Below are positions 17,736-27,208 of a DNA stretch of 64,000 bases, one piece after another (position 1 is the first letter of the stretch; the number at the start of each line of letters is the position of its first letter). Source of the DNA: JBAYSY01 sp041675885. Its GTDB lineage: Bacteria; Pseudomonadota; Alphaproteobacteria; Rhodobacterales; Rhodobacteraceae. A model generated the notes under the pieces. It ran no database searches. It saw nothing but the letters and a program-made list of their open reading frames with translations, and was not told the origin of the DNA. The stretch spans positions 62,001 through 126,000 of the forward strand of contig JBAYSY010000002.1 in the NCBI GenBank assembly GCA_041675885.1. Reading direction: 5' to 3'. A program made the position numbers and the translations under genes.

Positions 17736-20700
17736 ATGGCGACGTTACTGCTTTCGGCGGTCGGGGCGGCCGTGGGGTCGGGGTTCGGCGGCACCGTGCT
17801 GGGGATGTCGGGCGCGGTGATCGGCCGGGCGGTCGGCGCCACTTTGGGTCGGGTGATCGACCAGCGGCTTTTGGGCGCGGGGGCGCGGCCGGTGGAGACC
17901 GGGCGGGTCGAGCGGTTCCGGCTGATGGGCGCGGGCGAGGGGGCGCCGGTGGCGCAGCTCTGGGGCCGGGTGCGGGTCGGCGGGCAGGTGATCTGGGCTT
18001 CGCCGTTTGCCGAGGAGGTCACCAGGGTCTCGGGCGGCAAGGGGGCTTCGGGCCCGGCGGTGCATGAATATTCCTATCGGGTGAGCCTGGCCATCGCGCT
18101 CTGCGAGGGCGAGATATTGCGGGTCGGGCGGGTCTGGGCCGACGGGGCCGAGGTCGCGCCCGCGGGGCTGAACATGCGGGTCTATACCGGCGCGGCGGAC
18201 CAGCTCCCTGATCCGGCGGTGGAGGCGGTCGAGGGGGCGGGCATGGCGCCGGCCTATCGCGGCACCGCCTATGTGGTGTTCGAGGACCTGCCGCTGGCGC
18301 CCTACGGCAACCGGGTGCCGCAGTTTTCGTTCGAGGTGATCCGCCCGGCGCAGGGCGACTATGCGGCCGGTCAAAGCGACCTGGGGTCTTCGGTGCGCGG
18401 TGTGGCCCTGATCCCCGGCACCGGGGAATATGCTTTGGCCACTACGGCCGAGCATTTCGCCTATGACGCGGGCGAGAACGTCTCGATCAACGTCAATTCG
18501 CCTTCGGGGCGGGCGGATATGGAGACCGCGCTGGAGCAGCTGACCGGCGAGTTGCCGGGTTGCAAGGCGGTATCGCTGATCGTGTCGTGGTTCGGCGACG
18601 ACCTGCGTTGCGGGGAGTGCCGGGTGCGGCCGAAGGTGGAGCAGCGCGCGTTCGACGGCGAGGTGATGCCCTGGCGGGCCGGGGGGATCGGCCGGGGCGC
18701 GGCGGAGGAGATCGCGCGGCTGGACGGGCGGCCCGTGTATGGCGGGACGCCTTCGGATCATTCGGTGCTGGAGGCGATTGCCGCGCTGGAGGCGGCCGGG
18801 CAGGCGGTGATGTTCTACCCGTTCATCCTGATGGAGCAGATGGCGGGGAACGGGCGGCCCGATCCATGGAGCGGGGCCGGGGATCAGCCGGTGCTGCCCT
18901 GGCGGGGGCGGATCACCCTTTCGGTGGCGCCGGGGCGGGCGGGGTCGCCCGACCTGACGGCGGCGGCAGTGGATGAGGTGGCGGCGTTCTTCGGCACGGC
19001 GCAGGTTTCGGATTTCGCCGTGGTGAACGGGCGTGTGGTCTATTCCGGGCCGGACGAATGGTCCTACCGGCGGTTCATCCTGCATTATGCGCATCTCTGC
19101 GCGCTGGCGGGCGGCGTCGATGCCTTCTGCGTGGGGTCCGAGATGCGCGGGCTGACGCAGATCCGCGGGGCGGGGGGCGGTTTCCCGGCGGTGGCGGCGC
19201 TGCGGGTGCTGGCGGGGGAGGTGCGGGCGATCCTCGGGCCTGCGGTCAGGATCAGCTATGCCGCCGACTGGTCGGAGTATTTCGGCTACCTCAGCCCCGA
19301 GGGCGGCCGGTATTTTCACCTGGACCCGTTCTGGGCCGATGAGAACGTCGATTTCGTGGGCATCGACAATTACATGCCGCTGTCGGACTGGCGCGACGGC
19401 GAGGATCATGCGGATGCGCATTGGGGGTCGGTCCATGACCTCGGCTATCTCAAGGCCAATGTCGCTGGAGGCGAGGGTTACGACTGGTATTACCCGGACC
19501 CCGAGGCCGAGGCGGCGCAGCGGCGTGTGCCGATCACCGATGGCGCCCATGGCGAGGCGTGGGTCTGGCGCTACAAGGATCTGCGCGGCTGGTGGGCGCA
19601 CCCGCATCACGACCGGGTGGGGGGCGTGCGCCGGGCGCAGCCGACGGCGTGGGAGCCACAGTCGAAACCGATCTGGTTTACCGAACTCGGCTGTCCGGCG
19701 ATCGACCGGGGCACGAACCAGCCCAACGTGTTCCTCGACCCGAAGTCGTCGGAATCCTTCCTGCCGCGACATTCCTCGGGGCGGCGCGACGATTTCATGC
19801 AGATGCAGTATCTGCGGGCGATGGCGGAATACTGGGACGACCCGGCGAACAACCCGGAGTCGGAGCTTTATGCCGGGCGGATGGTGGATACCTCGCGCGC
19901 GTTCGTCTGGTGCTGGGATACGCGGCCGTTTCCGCAGTTTCCCGGCAATCTGGCGATGTGGAGCGACGGCGACAACTATTCGCGCGGGCATTGGGTGAGC
20001 GGGCGGTCGGCCAATCAGCCCTTGGCGGCGGTGGTGGCGGAGATCTGCGAGGGGGCGGGGCTGCGGGATTTCGACGTCTCGGGGCTTCATGGCGCGGTGC
20101 GCGGCTATCTGCGCGACGCGAACGGCAGCGGGCGGGCGGCGTTGCAGCCCTTGATGCTGGCCTACGGGTTCGAGGCGCTGGAGCGGGGCGGCCGGCTGGT
20201 GTTCCGGATGCGGCACGGGCGGGTGCGGGCGGCGCTTTCCGAGGGCGATTTCGCCGTGCATCCCGATCTGGGCGGCACGGTCGAGGCCGTGCGGGCGCCG
20301 GTGGCGGAGACGGTGGGGCGGGTGCGGCTGGTCTATACCGAGGCCGAGGGCGATTTTGATGTCCGCGCTGAGGAGGCGGTGTTCCCGGACGACACCTGCG
20401 AGACGGTCTCGCAATCCGAGACCGCGCTGGTGCTCACCCGGGCCGAGGCGCGGGGGGTGACGGAGCGGTGGCTGGCCGAGGCGCGGGTGGCGCGGGACGG
20501 GGCGCGTTTCGCGCTGCCGCCGTCGCGGCTGGCGCTCGGCCCCGGGGACGTGGTCGAGCTGCCGGAAGGGGCGGGGCGGTTCCGGATCGACCGGATCGAG
20601 AAGGGCGGCGCGCAGCTTGCCGATGCGGTGCGGGTGGAGCCTGCGGTCTATGTGCCCTCGGACCATGCCGAGGAACGGTTGGCGCCCCGGCCTTTCGTGG

Positions 20701-21641
20701 CGCCGGTGCCGGTGGCGCCGGTGTTCCTCGATCTGCCGTTGCTGCGCGGCGGCGACGATCCGGTGGCACCATGGGTCGCGGTGACGGCGCGGCCCTGGCC
20801 GGGGGCGGTGGCGGTCTGGGATGCGATCTCGGACGAGGGCTATGCGCTCAATACGCTGGTCGGTGCGCCCGCCTCGCTGGGGGTCACGCTGGGGCCCTTG
20901 TTCGCCGCGCCTTACGGGCGCTGGGACCGGGGGCCTGCGCTGCGGCTGCGGCTGGCGCGGGGGCAGCTGGCTTCGGCTTCGGAGGCGGCGGTCTTCGCGG
21001 GGGCCAATGCGCTGGCGATCGGAGCGGGCGACGGCGGGCCGTGGGAGGTGATGCAGTTCCGCGAGGCGGTGCCGGTGGCGCCCCGGGTTTGGGACATAAG
21101 GCTGCGGCTGCGGGGGCAGGCGGGCACGGACGGGGTGATGCCCGGGGTCTGGCCTGCGGGCAGCCGGGTGGTGGTGCTCGACGGGGCGCTGAAGCAGGTG
21201 GTGCTTGATCCGGCGGGCCGGGGGCTGGTGCGGCACTGGCGGGTGGGCGTGGCGGCGCGGCCGCATGACGACCCTTCGATGGTGCATCGGGTGCTGGCCT
21301 TCGACGGTGCGGGGCTGCGGCCTTGGGCACCTGCGCATCTGCGGGTGCGGCGCGGGGCAGGCGGGACCGATCATGTGAGCTGGGTGCGGCGGGCGCGGCT
21401 CGACGGCGATGGCTGGGCGCTGGAGGAGGTGCCGCTGGGCGAGGCGGCGGAGGTCTACCGGCTGCGGGTGCTGGTGGAGGGCGAGATCCGGCGCGAGGAG
21501 GTGCTGGCCGAGCCGCGCTGGAGCTATCCGGCCGGGGAGCGGGCGGCGGATGGTATCGCCGGGCCGTGGCGGATCGAGGTGGCACAGGTTTCGGACCGTT
21601 TCGGGCCGGGGCCGTTCAAGGGGATTGATCGGGAGGATTGA
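17736..21641 (+). CDS. GTA tail tip 'megatron' protein (g15)
   Basis: A 1301-residue tail tip and host-contact protein. An N-terminal glycine-rich hydrophobic stretch (about 1-45) is followed by a hub-like region, then the GTA TIM-barrel-like domain (about 440-750, with W-S-E-Y-F-G, F-W-A-D-E-N-V-D-F-V-G-I-D-N-Y-M-P-L-S-D-W and W-F-T-E-L-G-C-P-A), then a phage tail-tip module (about 800-1000) and C-terminal beta domains. The barrel resembles glycoside hydrolases. The length fits the family. It is followed by a tail-fibre gene 5 nt on. Confidence 0.94.
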   Translation: MATLLLSAVGAAVGSGFGGTVLGMSGAVIGRAVGATLGRVIDQRLLGAGARPVETGRVERFRLMGAGEGAPVAQLWGRVRVGGQVIWASPFAEEVTRVSGGKGASGPAVHEYSYRVSLAIALCEGEILRVGRVWADGAEVAPAGLNMRVYTGAADQLPDPAVEAVEGAGMAPAYRGTAYVVFEDLPLAPYGNRVPQFSFEVIRPAQGDYAAGQSDLGSSVRGVALIPGTGEYALATTAEHFAYDAGENVSINVNSPSGRADMETALEQLTGELPGCKAVSLIVSWFGDDLRCGECRVRPKVEQRAFDGEVMPWRAGGIGRGAAEEIARLDGRPVYGGTPSDHSVLEAIAALEAAGQAVMFYPFILMEQMAGNGRPDPWSGAGDQPVLPWRGRITLSVAPGRAGSPDLTAAAVDEVAAFFGTAQVSDFAVVNGRVVYSGPDEWSYRRFILHYAHLCALAGGVDAFCVGSEMRGLTQIRGAGGGFPAVAALRVLAGEVRAILGPAVRISYAADWSEYFGYLSPEGGRYFHLDPFWADENVDFVGIDNYMPLSDWRDGEDHADAHWGSVHDLGYLKANVAGGEGYDWYYPDPEAEAAQRRVPITDGAHGEAWVWRYKDLRGWWAHPHHDRVGGVRRAQPTAWEPQSKPIWFTELGCPAIDRGTNQPNVFLDPKSSESFLPRHSSGRRDDFMQMQYLRAMAEYWDDPANNPESELYAGRMVDTSRAFVWCWDTRPFPQFPGNLAMWSDGDNYSRGHWVSGRSANQPLAAVVAEICEGAGLRDFDVSGLHGAVRGYLRDANGSGRAALQPLMLAYGFEALERGGRLVFRMRHGRVRAALSEGDFAVHPDLGGTVEAVRAPVAETVGRVRLVYTEAEGDFDVRAEEAVFPDDTCETVSQSETALVLTRAEARGVTERWLAEARVARDGARFALPPSRLALGPGDVVELPEGAGRFRIDRIEKGGAQLADAVRVEPAVYVPSDHAEERLAPRPFVAPVPVAPVFLDLPLLRGGDDPVAPWVAVTARPWPGAVAVWDAISDEGYALNTLVGAPASLGVTLGPLFAAPYGRWDRGPALRLRLARGQLASASEAAVFAGANALAIGAGDGGPWEVMQFREAVPVAPRVWDIRLRLRGQAGTDGVMPGVWPAGSRVVVLDGALKQVVLDPAGRGLVRHWRVGVAARPHDDPSMVHRVLAFDGAGLRPWAPAHLRVRRGAGGTDHVSWVRRARLDGDGWALEEVPLGEAAEVYRLRVLVEGEIRREEVLAEPRWSYPAGERAADGIAGPWRIEVAQVSDRFGPGPFKGIDRED

Positions 21642-21646
21642 CCGGA

Positions 21647-23014
21647 ATGGATGACACGACACGGTTGGCGCTGCCGCTCGTGGCGCCTGCGCAGGCGCAG
21701 AAGCATGTGACGGTGAACGAGGCGTTCACCCGGCTCGACGGGCTGGTGCAGGCGGCGGTCATGGGCACGGGGTCCGCCCCGCCCGGCAGCCCGGAGGAGG
21801 GCGAGTGCTGGATCGTCGGCGCGGCGCCGACCGGCGACTGGCAGGGCTGGGCGGGCGATCTTGCGCTGTTCGCCGCCGGTGGCTGGCTGCGGCTGCGGGC
21901 GCGCGAGGGCTGGCGGGTCTGGGACATGGGCGCGCAGGCCATGCAGTTGCGCCGGGCCGAAGGCTGGGGGCCGATGGCGGCGGGCGGGCTTGATGCCGGG
22001 GCGCTGGCCGAGGGCGTGCTGGAGCGGCTGGGGGTGGCCACGGGGTCGGATTCCGTCAACCGGCTGGCGGTGGCGGGGGATGCCACGCTGCTGACCCATG
22101 CGGGCGGCGGGCATCAGTTGAAGATCAACAAGGCCGCGCCCGGCGATACCGCGAGCCTGCTCTATCAGACCGGCTGGTCGGGCCGGGCCGAGATGGGGCT
22201 GGCGGGCGATGACGATTTCGCGGTCAAGGTCAGCCCGGACGGCGCAGCCTGGCATACGGCGCTGCGGGTCGAGCGCGCGACCGGGCAGGTGGTCACGCCG
22301 GCCGGGCGGCGCGACGCGGTGAGCGGCGGGCGGATCTCGGAGATGCTCTGGACGCCGGGGGGCGCGGGCATCACCACGGTGGTCCAATGGAACACGGATG
22401 CGATCATGGAGCATGGGCAGAACCCGCGCAGCGAGGTGATCGACTCGGTCTCCGGCGACGAGATCACCTTCGCCAGCCCGGATGTGCGGGGCACCTTCGG
22501 GCTGTGGAGCGGCTACATGGAGGGCGCGAGCCATATCCGCGTCTGGAACCTGGACCGCAGCCCGGTGCAGAGCGCGTGGATCAGGGCGATGCCGGGCAAC
22601 GGCACCATCGCCGTGCTCGATTCGGCGCATATCGCCGGCTGGCGGGCGGGCGACCGGGTGCAGATCGGCGATCCGACCAACCGGCAGCCGGGCCGGGTGG
22701 TGGCGGTCGATATCTCGCCGATGCTGCGACAGGTCTTCGGTACGGTGTTCCGGCAGACCGGGATCGTCGTCCGGGGGCAGTTGCACACGCCCGAAGCGGG
22801 CGGGCGGCTTGAACTGACGCCGGACGGGACGACCGGTTCGTTCGTCCAGGCCGTGACCAGCGTCGGCGGCGGGGCCTTCACCGCGGGCGGCACCACCATG
22901 ATGCCCTGTGTGGTCCCGTCGCCGGTCTCGGACAGCAACCTGCTGTTGTATCGCGAGGTTCTGGCGACGACCGCGACCGTTTGCGCGCTTGGGTCGGTTG
23001 CGATCACGGTCTGA
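21647..23014 (+). CDS. GTA tail fibre, DUF2793 N-terminal domain
   Basis: A 455-residue protein with an N-terminal DUF2793 domain (R-L-A-L-P-L-V-A-P-A-Q-A-Q-K-H-V-T-V-N-E-A at 6-26, then G-E-C-W-I-V-G). DUF2793 proteins attach fibres to GTA and phage tails. Residues about 130-220 look like a beta-repeat region (L-L-Y-Q-T-G-W-S-G-R-A-E-M-G-L). The last 230 residues form a beta-rich domain I do not recognise, likely the receptor-binding head. In Rhodobacter capsulatus the equivalent fibre gene (rcc00171) is away from the main cluster; here it is next to g15. ATG 21647 has GGAGG about 10 nt upstream; an upstream TTG at 21638 is less likely. Confidence 0.82.
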   Translation: MDDTTRLALPLVAPAQAQKHVTVNEAFTRLDGLVQAAVMGTGSAPPGSPEEGECWIVGAAPTGDWQGWAGDLALFAAGGWLRLRAREGWRVWDMGAQAMQLRRAEGWGPMAAGGLDAGALAEGVLERLGVATGSDSVNRLAVAGDATLLTHAGGGHQLKINKAAPGDTASLLYQTGWSGRAEMGLAGDDDFAVKVSPDGAAWHTALRVERATGQVVTPAGRRDAVSGGRISEMLWTPGGAGITTVVQWNTDAIMEHGQNPRSEVIDSVSGDEITFASPDVRGTFGLWSGYMEGASHIRVWNLDRSPVQSAWIRAMPGNGTIAVLDSAHIAGWRAGDRVQIGDPTNRQPGRVVAVDISPMLRQVFGTVFRQTGIVVRGQLHTPEAGGRLELTPDGTTGSFVQAVTSVGGGAFTAGGTTMMPCVVPSPVSDSNLLLYREVLATTATVCALGSVAITV

Positions 23015-23065
23015 CGGGGTGTCTTTCCGGGCCGTGAGCCGGGCGGAAACGGGGGAGGGCGGGCG

Positions 23066-23395
23066 ATGCGGCCGGTGTTGCACGGCGATCTGGTGGCGGC
23101 GGCGCGGGCCTTGCGTGCGGTGCCGGGGGCGGAGCGTCCGGCGCTGATGCGGCGGATGCTGGCGCAGGCGGGATGGGCCGACGCCTATCGCCGGGCGCTG
23201 GGCCGGGCGCATCCCGAATGGGGCGACGGCAGCCTGATGGCCGCCGCCGGGCGGTTCCCGCAGGCGCGCGAGCCGTTCCTGAGCGATGCCGACTGGCTCG
23301 ATTGCCTGTGGGTCTCGGTCTCGGTGCTCTTGTCGCGGGCGCGGGAGCACGCGGCGCGGCGCCGAAAAAACCGCGCGGCGATCTTTCGGGGGTGA
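23066..23395 (+). CDS. Conserved small protein at the end of the GTA cluster
   Basis: A 109-residue protein rich in Ala and Arg, mostly helical (D-L-V-A-A-A-R-A-L-R-A-V-P, then M-L-A-Q-A-G-W-A-D-A-Y-R-R). Its end is basic (R-E-H-A-A-R-R-R-K-N-R). Small genes like this follow the GTA tail genes in related genomes as far as I recall, but I cannot assign a function. Start: ATG 23066 with GGGCG upstream. It lies 51 nt after the tail-fibre gene in the same direction, so it is probably co-transcribed. Confidence 0.65.
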   Translation: MRPVLHGDLVAAARALRAVPGAERPALMRRMLAQAGWADAYRRALGRAHPEWGDGSLMAAAGRFPQAREPFLSDADWLDCLWVSVSVLLSRAREHAARRRKNRAAIFRG

Positions 23396-23470
23396 GTCCC
23401 GCTTCCCATCTGCTATAAGCGGAACCCGGAAGACCCGCCCGAAGACCCCGTGAATGCCGGAGAGGATGCC

Positions 23471-24286
23471 ATGACCGAAAGCCGCGCGACACATGCCCGG
23501 ATCGAGACCGTCGATCCCGTCTGGCGCCGCATCCGCACCGAGGCCGAGGCCGCGGTGACGGATGAGCCGCTGCTGGGCGGGCTGATCCATGGCAGTATCC
23601 TGCATCACCCGTCGCTGGAACGCGCGCTGGCGTTCCGCTTCTCGCTCAAGCTCGCCTCGGGGGAGATGGGCGAACAGCTCCTGCGCGAGATCGGCGACGA
23701 GGCATACCGTGACGACCCCGATCTGGGGCAGGCGGCGCGGGCCGATCTGGTGGCGGTCTATGACCGTGATCCGGCCTGCCACCGGCTGATCCAGCCGATC
23801 CTGTTCTTCAAGGGATATCAGTCGCTTCAGGCGTATCGGATCGGCAACTGGCTGTGGCGGGCCGGGCGGCGCGACCTGGCCGGCTTCGTGCAGGCGCGGA
23901 TTTCCGAGGTGTTCGGGGTCGATATCCACCCGGCGGCGCGGATCGGCCGGGGGATCATGCTCGACCATGCCCATTCCATCGTGATCGGCGAGACCGCAGT
24001 GGTGGGCGACAACGTGTCGATGCTGCATTCGGTGACGCTGGGCGGCACCGGCAAGGCCGATGGCGACCGGCATCCGAAGATCGGCAACGGGGTGCTGATC
24101 GGCGCCGGGGCCAAGGTGCTGGGCAATATCCGGGTCGGTGACTGCTCGCGCATCGCGGCGGGATCGGTGGTGCTGTCCGAGGTGCCGCGCTGCAAGACCG
24201 TGGCGGGGGTGCCCGCGCGGGTGGTGGGCGAGGCCGGTTGCGACCAGCCCTCGGTCAGCATGGACCAGCTGTTCAACGGGGACTGA
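23471..24286 (+). CDS. cysE: Serine O-acetyltransferase
   Basis: A 271-residue enzyme that acetylates L-serine to O-acetylserine, the first step of cysteine synthesis. An N-terminal helical domain is followed by a left-handed beta-helix of hexapeptide repeats (about 150-250), with D-H-A-H-S-I-V-I-G-E-T, S-V-T-L-G-G-T-G and K-I-G-N-G-V-L-I-G-A-G-A-K-V-L-G-N-I. ATG 23471 has GGAGAGGA 4 nt upstream; a GTG at 23450 is less likely. cysE near the GTA cluster is, from memory, a recurring neighbourhood in Rhodobacterales. It converges with ilvN. Confidence 0.95.
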   Translation: MTESRATHARIETVDPVWRRIRTEAEAAVTDEPLLGGLIHGSILHHPSLERALAFRFSLKLASGEMGEQLLREIGDEAYRDDPDLGQAARADLVAVYDRDPACHRLIQPILFFKGYQSLQAYRIGNWLWRAGRRDLAGFVQARISEVFGVDIHPAARIGRGIMLDHAHSIVIGETAVVGDNVSMLHSVTLGGTGKADGDRHPKIGNGVLIGAGAKVLGNIRVGDCSRIAAGSVVLSEVPRCKTVAGVPARVVGEAGCDQPSVSMDQLFNGD

Positions 24287-24302
24287 GGCGGCGGGGAACA
24301 AG

Positions 24303-24324
24303 GCGGCCCCCTGCGGGGGGCCGC
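24303..24324. terminator. Bidirectional hairpin between cysE and ilvN
   Basis: GCGGCCCCC-TGCG-GGGGGCCGC, a near-perfect 9-bp stem in the 50-nt gap between two convergent genes. There is no long T run on either strand, so it is called from position and stem strength. Confidence 0.5.
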
Positions 24325-24336
24325 GTCGGCGATGCT

Positions 24337-24903
24337 TCAGGGCCGCCCGCCGCGCGCAAGCGCCGCGACCCCGGTGCGGGCGACCTCGCACAGGCCCAAG
24401 GGGCGCATCAGTTCGGCGAAGGCGTCGATCTTTTCCGGCGTGCCGGTGATCTCGAAGACAAAGCTTTCCAGCGTCGAATCGACCACGCTGGCACGGAAGA
24501 TCTCCGCAAGCCTCAGCGCCTCGATCCGGTGGTCGCCCTTGCCCGCGACCTTCAGGAGCGCCAGTTCGCGCTGGACCGCCGGGCCCTCGACCGTCAGGTC
24601 ATGGACGTCGTGCACCGGCACCATGCGGGCCAGTTGGGCCTTGATCTGCTCGATCACCTGCGGCGTGCCGGTGGTGACCACGGTGATGCGGCTCCGGTGG
24701 CCTTCGTGATCGACCTCGGCCACGGTCAGGCTTTCGATATTGTAGCCCCGGCCCGAGAACAGCCCGATCACCCGCGCGAGCACGCCGCTTTCGTTATCGA
24801 CCAGCACCGCGAGGGTGTGGCTTTCGATCACCTCGGCATGGGGGTCGCGCAGGTCGTAGGCCGAGTGGCGCGACGAGCCTTTCTGGATGTTGAGCGGTGA
24901 CAT
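24337..24903 (-). CDS. ilvN: Acetolactate synthase small (regulatory) subunit
   Basis: A 188-residue regulatory subunit for branched-chain amino acid feedback on the large subunit. It has an N-terminal ACT domain (H-T-L-A-V-L-V-D-N-E-S-G-V-L-A-R-V-I-G-L-F-S-G-R-G-Y-N-I-E-S-L) and a C-terminal domain with V-F-E-I-T-G-T-P-E-K-I-D-A-F. The ATG at 24903 is preferred because AGAAGG precedes it and similarity starts there. It lies 71 nt downstream of ilvB in the same operon, controlled by the attenuator at 26785-26883. Confidence 0.95.
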   Translation of the reverse strand: MSPLNIQKGSSRHSAYDLRDPHAEVIESHTLAVLVDNESGVLARVIGLFSGRGYNIESLTVAEVDHEGHRSRITVVTTGTPQVIEQIKAQLARMVPVHDVHDLTVEGPAVQRELALLKVAGKGDHRIEALRLAEIFRASVVDSTLESFVFEITGTPEKIDAFAELMRPLGLCEVARTGVAALARGGRP

Positions 24904-24974
24904 GCTGGCCCTTCTTCTGTCTGGAAATATCCTCGGGGGGTCCGGGGGGCAGACAGCCCCCCGGCTCTGCGGTC
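24904..24974 (-). repeat. F2-type motif and hairpin between ilvB and ilvN
   Basis: On the minus strand, directly after the ilvB stop: a 9-bp hairpin (CCGGGGGGC-TGTCT-GCCCCCCGG), then CCCCCCGAGGATATTTCC and AGACAGAAGAAGG. The last bases serve as the ilvN ribosome site. A near-identical ATATTTCC-G/A-GACAGAAGAAGG block precedes the amidase at 58654. The hairpin could adjust the ratio of the two subunits. Confidence 0.6.
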
Positions 24975-26729
<1,755 letters not shown>

Positions 26730-26784
26730 CTTCCTCAGCTCCCGTTCATCGGCCATCCCGGCCGGTCCAGCGGTATCGCGCAAC

Positions 26785-26810
26785 AAAAAGCCCCCGAGAA
26801 TGTCGGGGGC
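26785..26810 (-). terminator. Attenuator terminator of the ilvB-ilvN operon
   Basis: On the minus strand: GCCCCCGA-CATTC-TCGGGGGC followed by TTTTT, a perfect 8-bp stem ending 55 nt before the ilvB start at 26729. It sits at the end of a leader with a branched-chain-rich leader peptide, so it is the terminator arm of an attenuator. Confidence 0.85.
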
Positions 26811-26852
26811 GCATGGGGTCAGGTCTGGGTGTCCGTTACCGGCCCATGCGCC
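26808..26852 (-). promoter_or_regulatory. Antiterminator segments of the ilvB leader
   Basis: GGCGCATGGG (minus strand, 26852-26843, inside the leader peptide codons) and CCCATGCGCC (26817-26808) are perfect 10-bp complements. The second overlaps the 5' arm of the terminator, so pairing of these two segments would prevent terminator formation. This is the expected alternative fold when the ribosome stalls on the upstream Ile-Leu-Val-Ile-Val codons. Confidence 0.75.
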
Positions 26853-26883
26853 ATTTTCCCACGATTACAAGAATGCCCGTCAC
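26836..26883 (-). CDS. ilvB leader peptide (attenuator)
   Basis: A 15-codon reading frame on the minus strand starting with GTG at 26883: MTGILVIVGKWRMGR, then TAA at 26836. Five codons in a row are Ile-Leu-Val-Ile-Val, matching the products of the downstream enzyme. An AAGG stands about 10 nt upstream. The final codons cover one antiterminator arm, so a ribosome reaching the stop codon allows the terminator, and a stalled one does not. This fits attenuation by branched-chain aminoacyl-tRNA supply. Confidence 0.85.
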   Translation of the reverse strand: MTGILVIVGKWRMGR

Positions 26884-26913
26884 GGTCCAGCGGCCTTTCG
26901 TTGCGATGCGGCG

Positions 26914-26942
26914 AGACTATGGCCCTGACGCGGGGGCGTCAA
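26914..26942 (-). promoter_or_regulatory. Sigma70-type promoter of ilvB-ilvN
   Basis: Minus strand TTGACG (26942-26937) and TAGTCT (26919-26914) with 17-nt spacing. Transcription would begin near 26907, giving a leader of about 120 nt up to the terminator, the usual size for an attenuator leader. Confidence 0.65.
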
Positions 26943-27137
26943 CCTTGAAAAAGCGCGCTTTCCTGTCGCAGGGCGGATAATTTCTTTGCGTATCTTGTGC
27001 AGGACGGCCGATCGGCGCAATTTCCGCAAAGCCGGGGGTGTGGCGCGCGGGGGCGCGCAACCTCCGGGCGAGGCGGCCGGGATGCGGCGGATTTTCCCGC
27101 AAAAACGCGATTTTTCCGTTTCCTTCCGGGGTGGTGG

Positions 27138-27147
27138 CGGTATACCG
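27138..27147. promoter_or_regulatory. Possible GntR/FadR-type operator upstream of dctP
   Basis: CGGTATACCG, a perfect 10-bp palindrome about 62 nt before the TRAP protein start, followed by a half-similar CGGTATT at about 27153. Many FadR-subfamily GntR regulators bind GGTATACC-like palindromes, but no such regulator is encoded in this window. Confidence 0.35.
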
Positions 27148-27208
27148 TTTCCCGGTATTGTCTTGCGGCGTCCGCAACCGGCGCCGCCCCAGTCCCTGGA
27201 GGAAAAAC

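Noticed and set aside
17745..24391. Very long minus-strand frames opposite the GTA tip, tail fibre and cysE
   Set aside because: Rich in Arg, His and Pro, without family motifs, and shadowing genes with clear homology on the plus strand.
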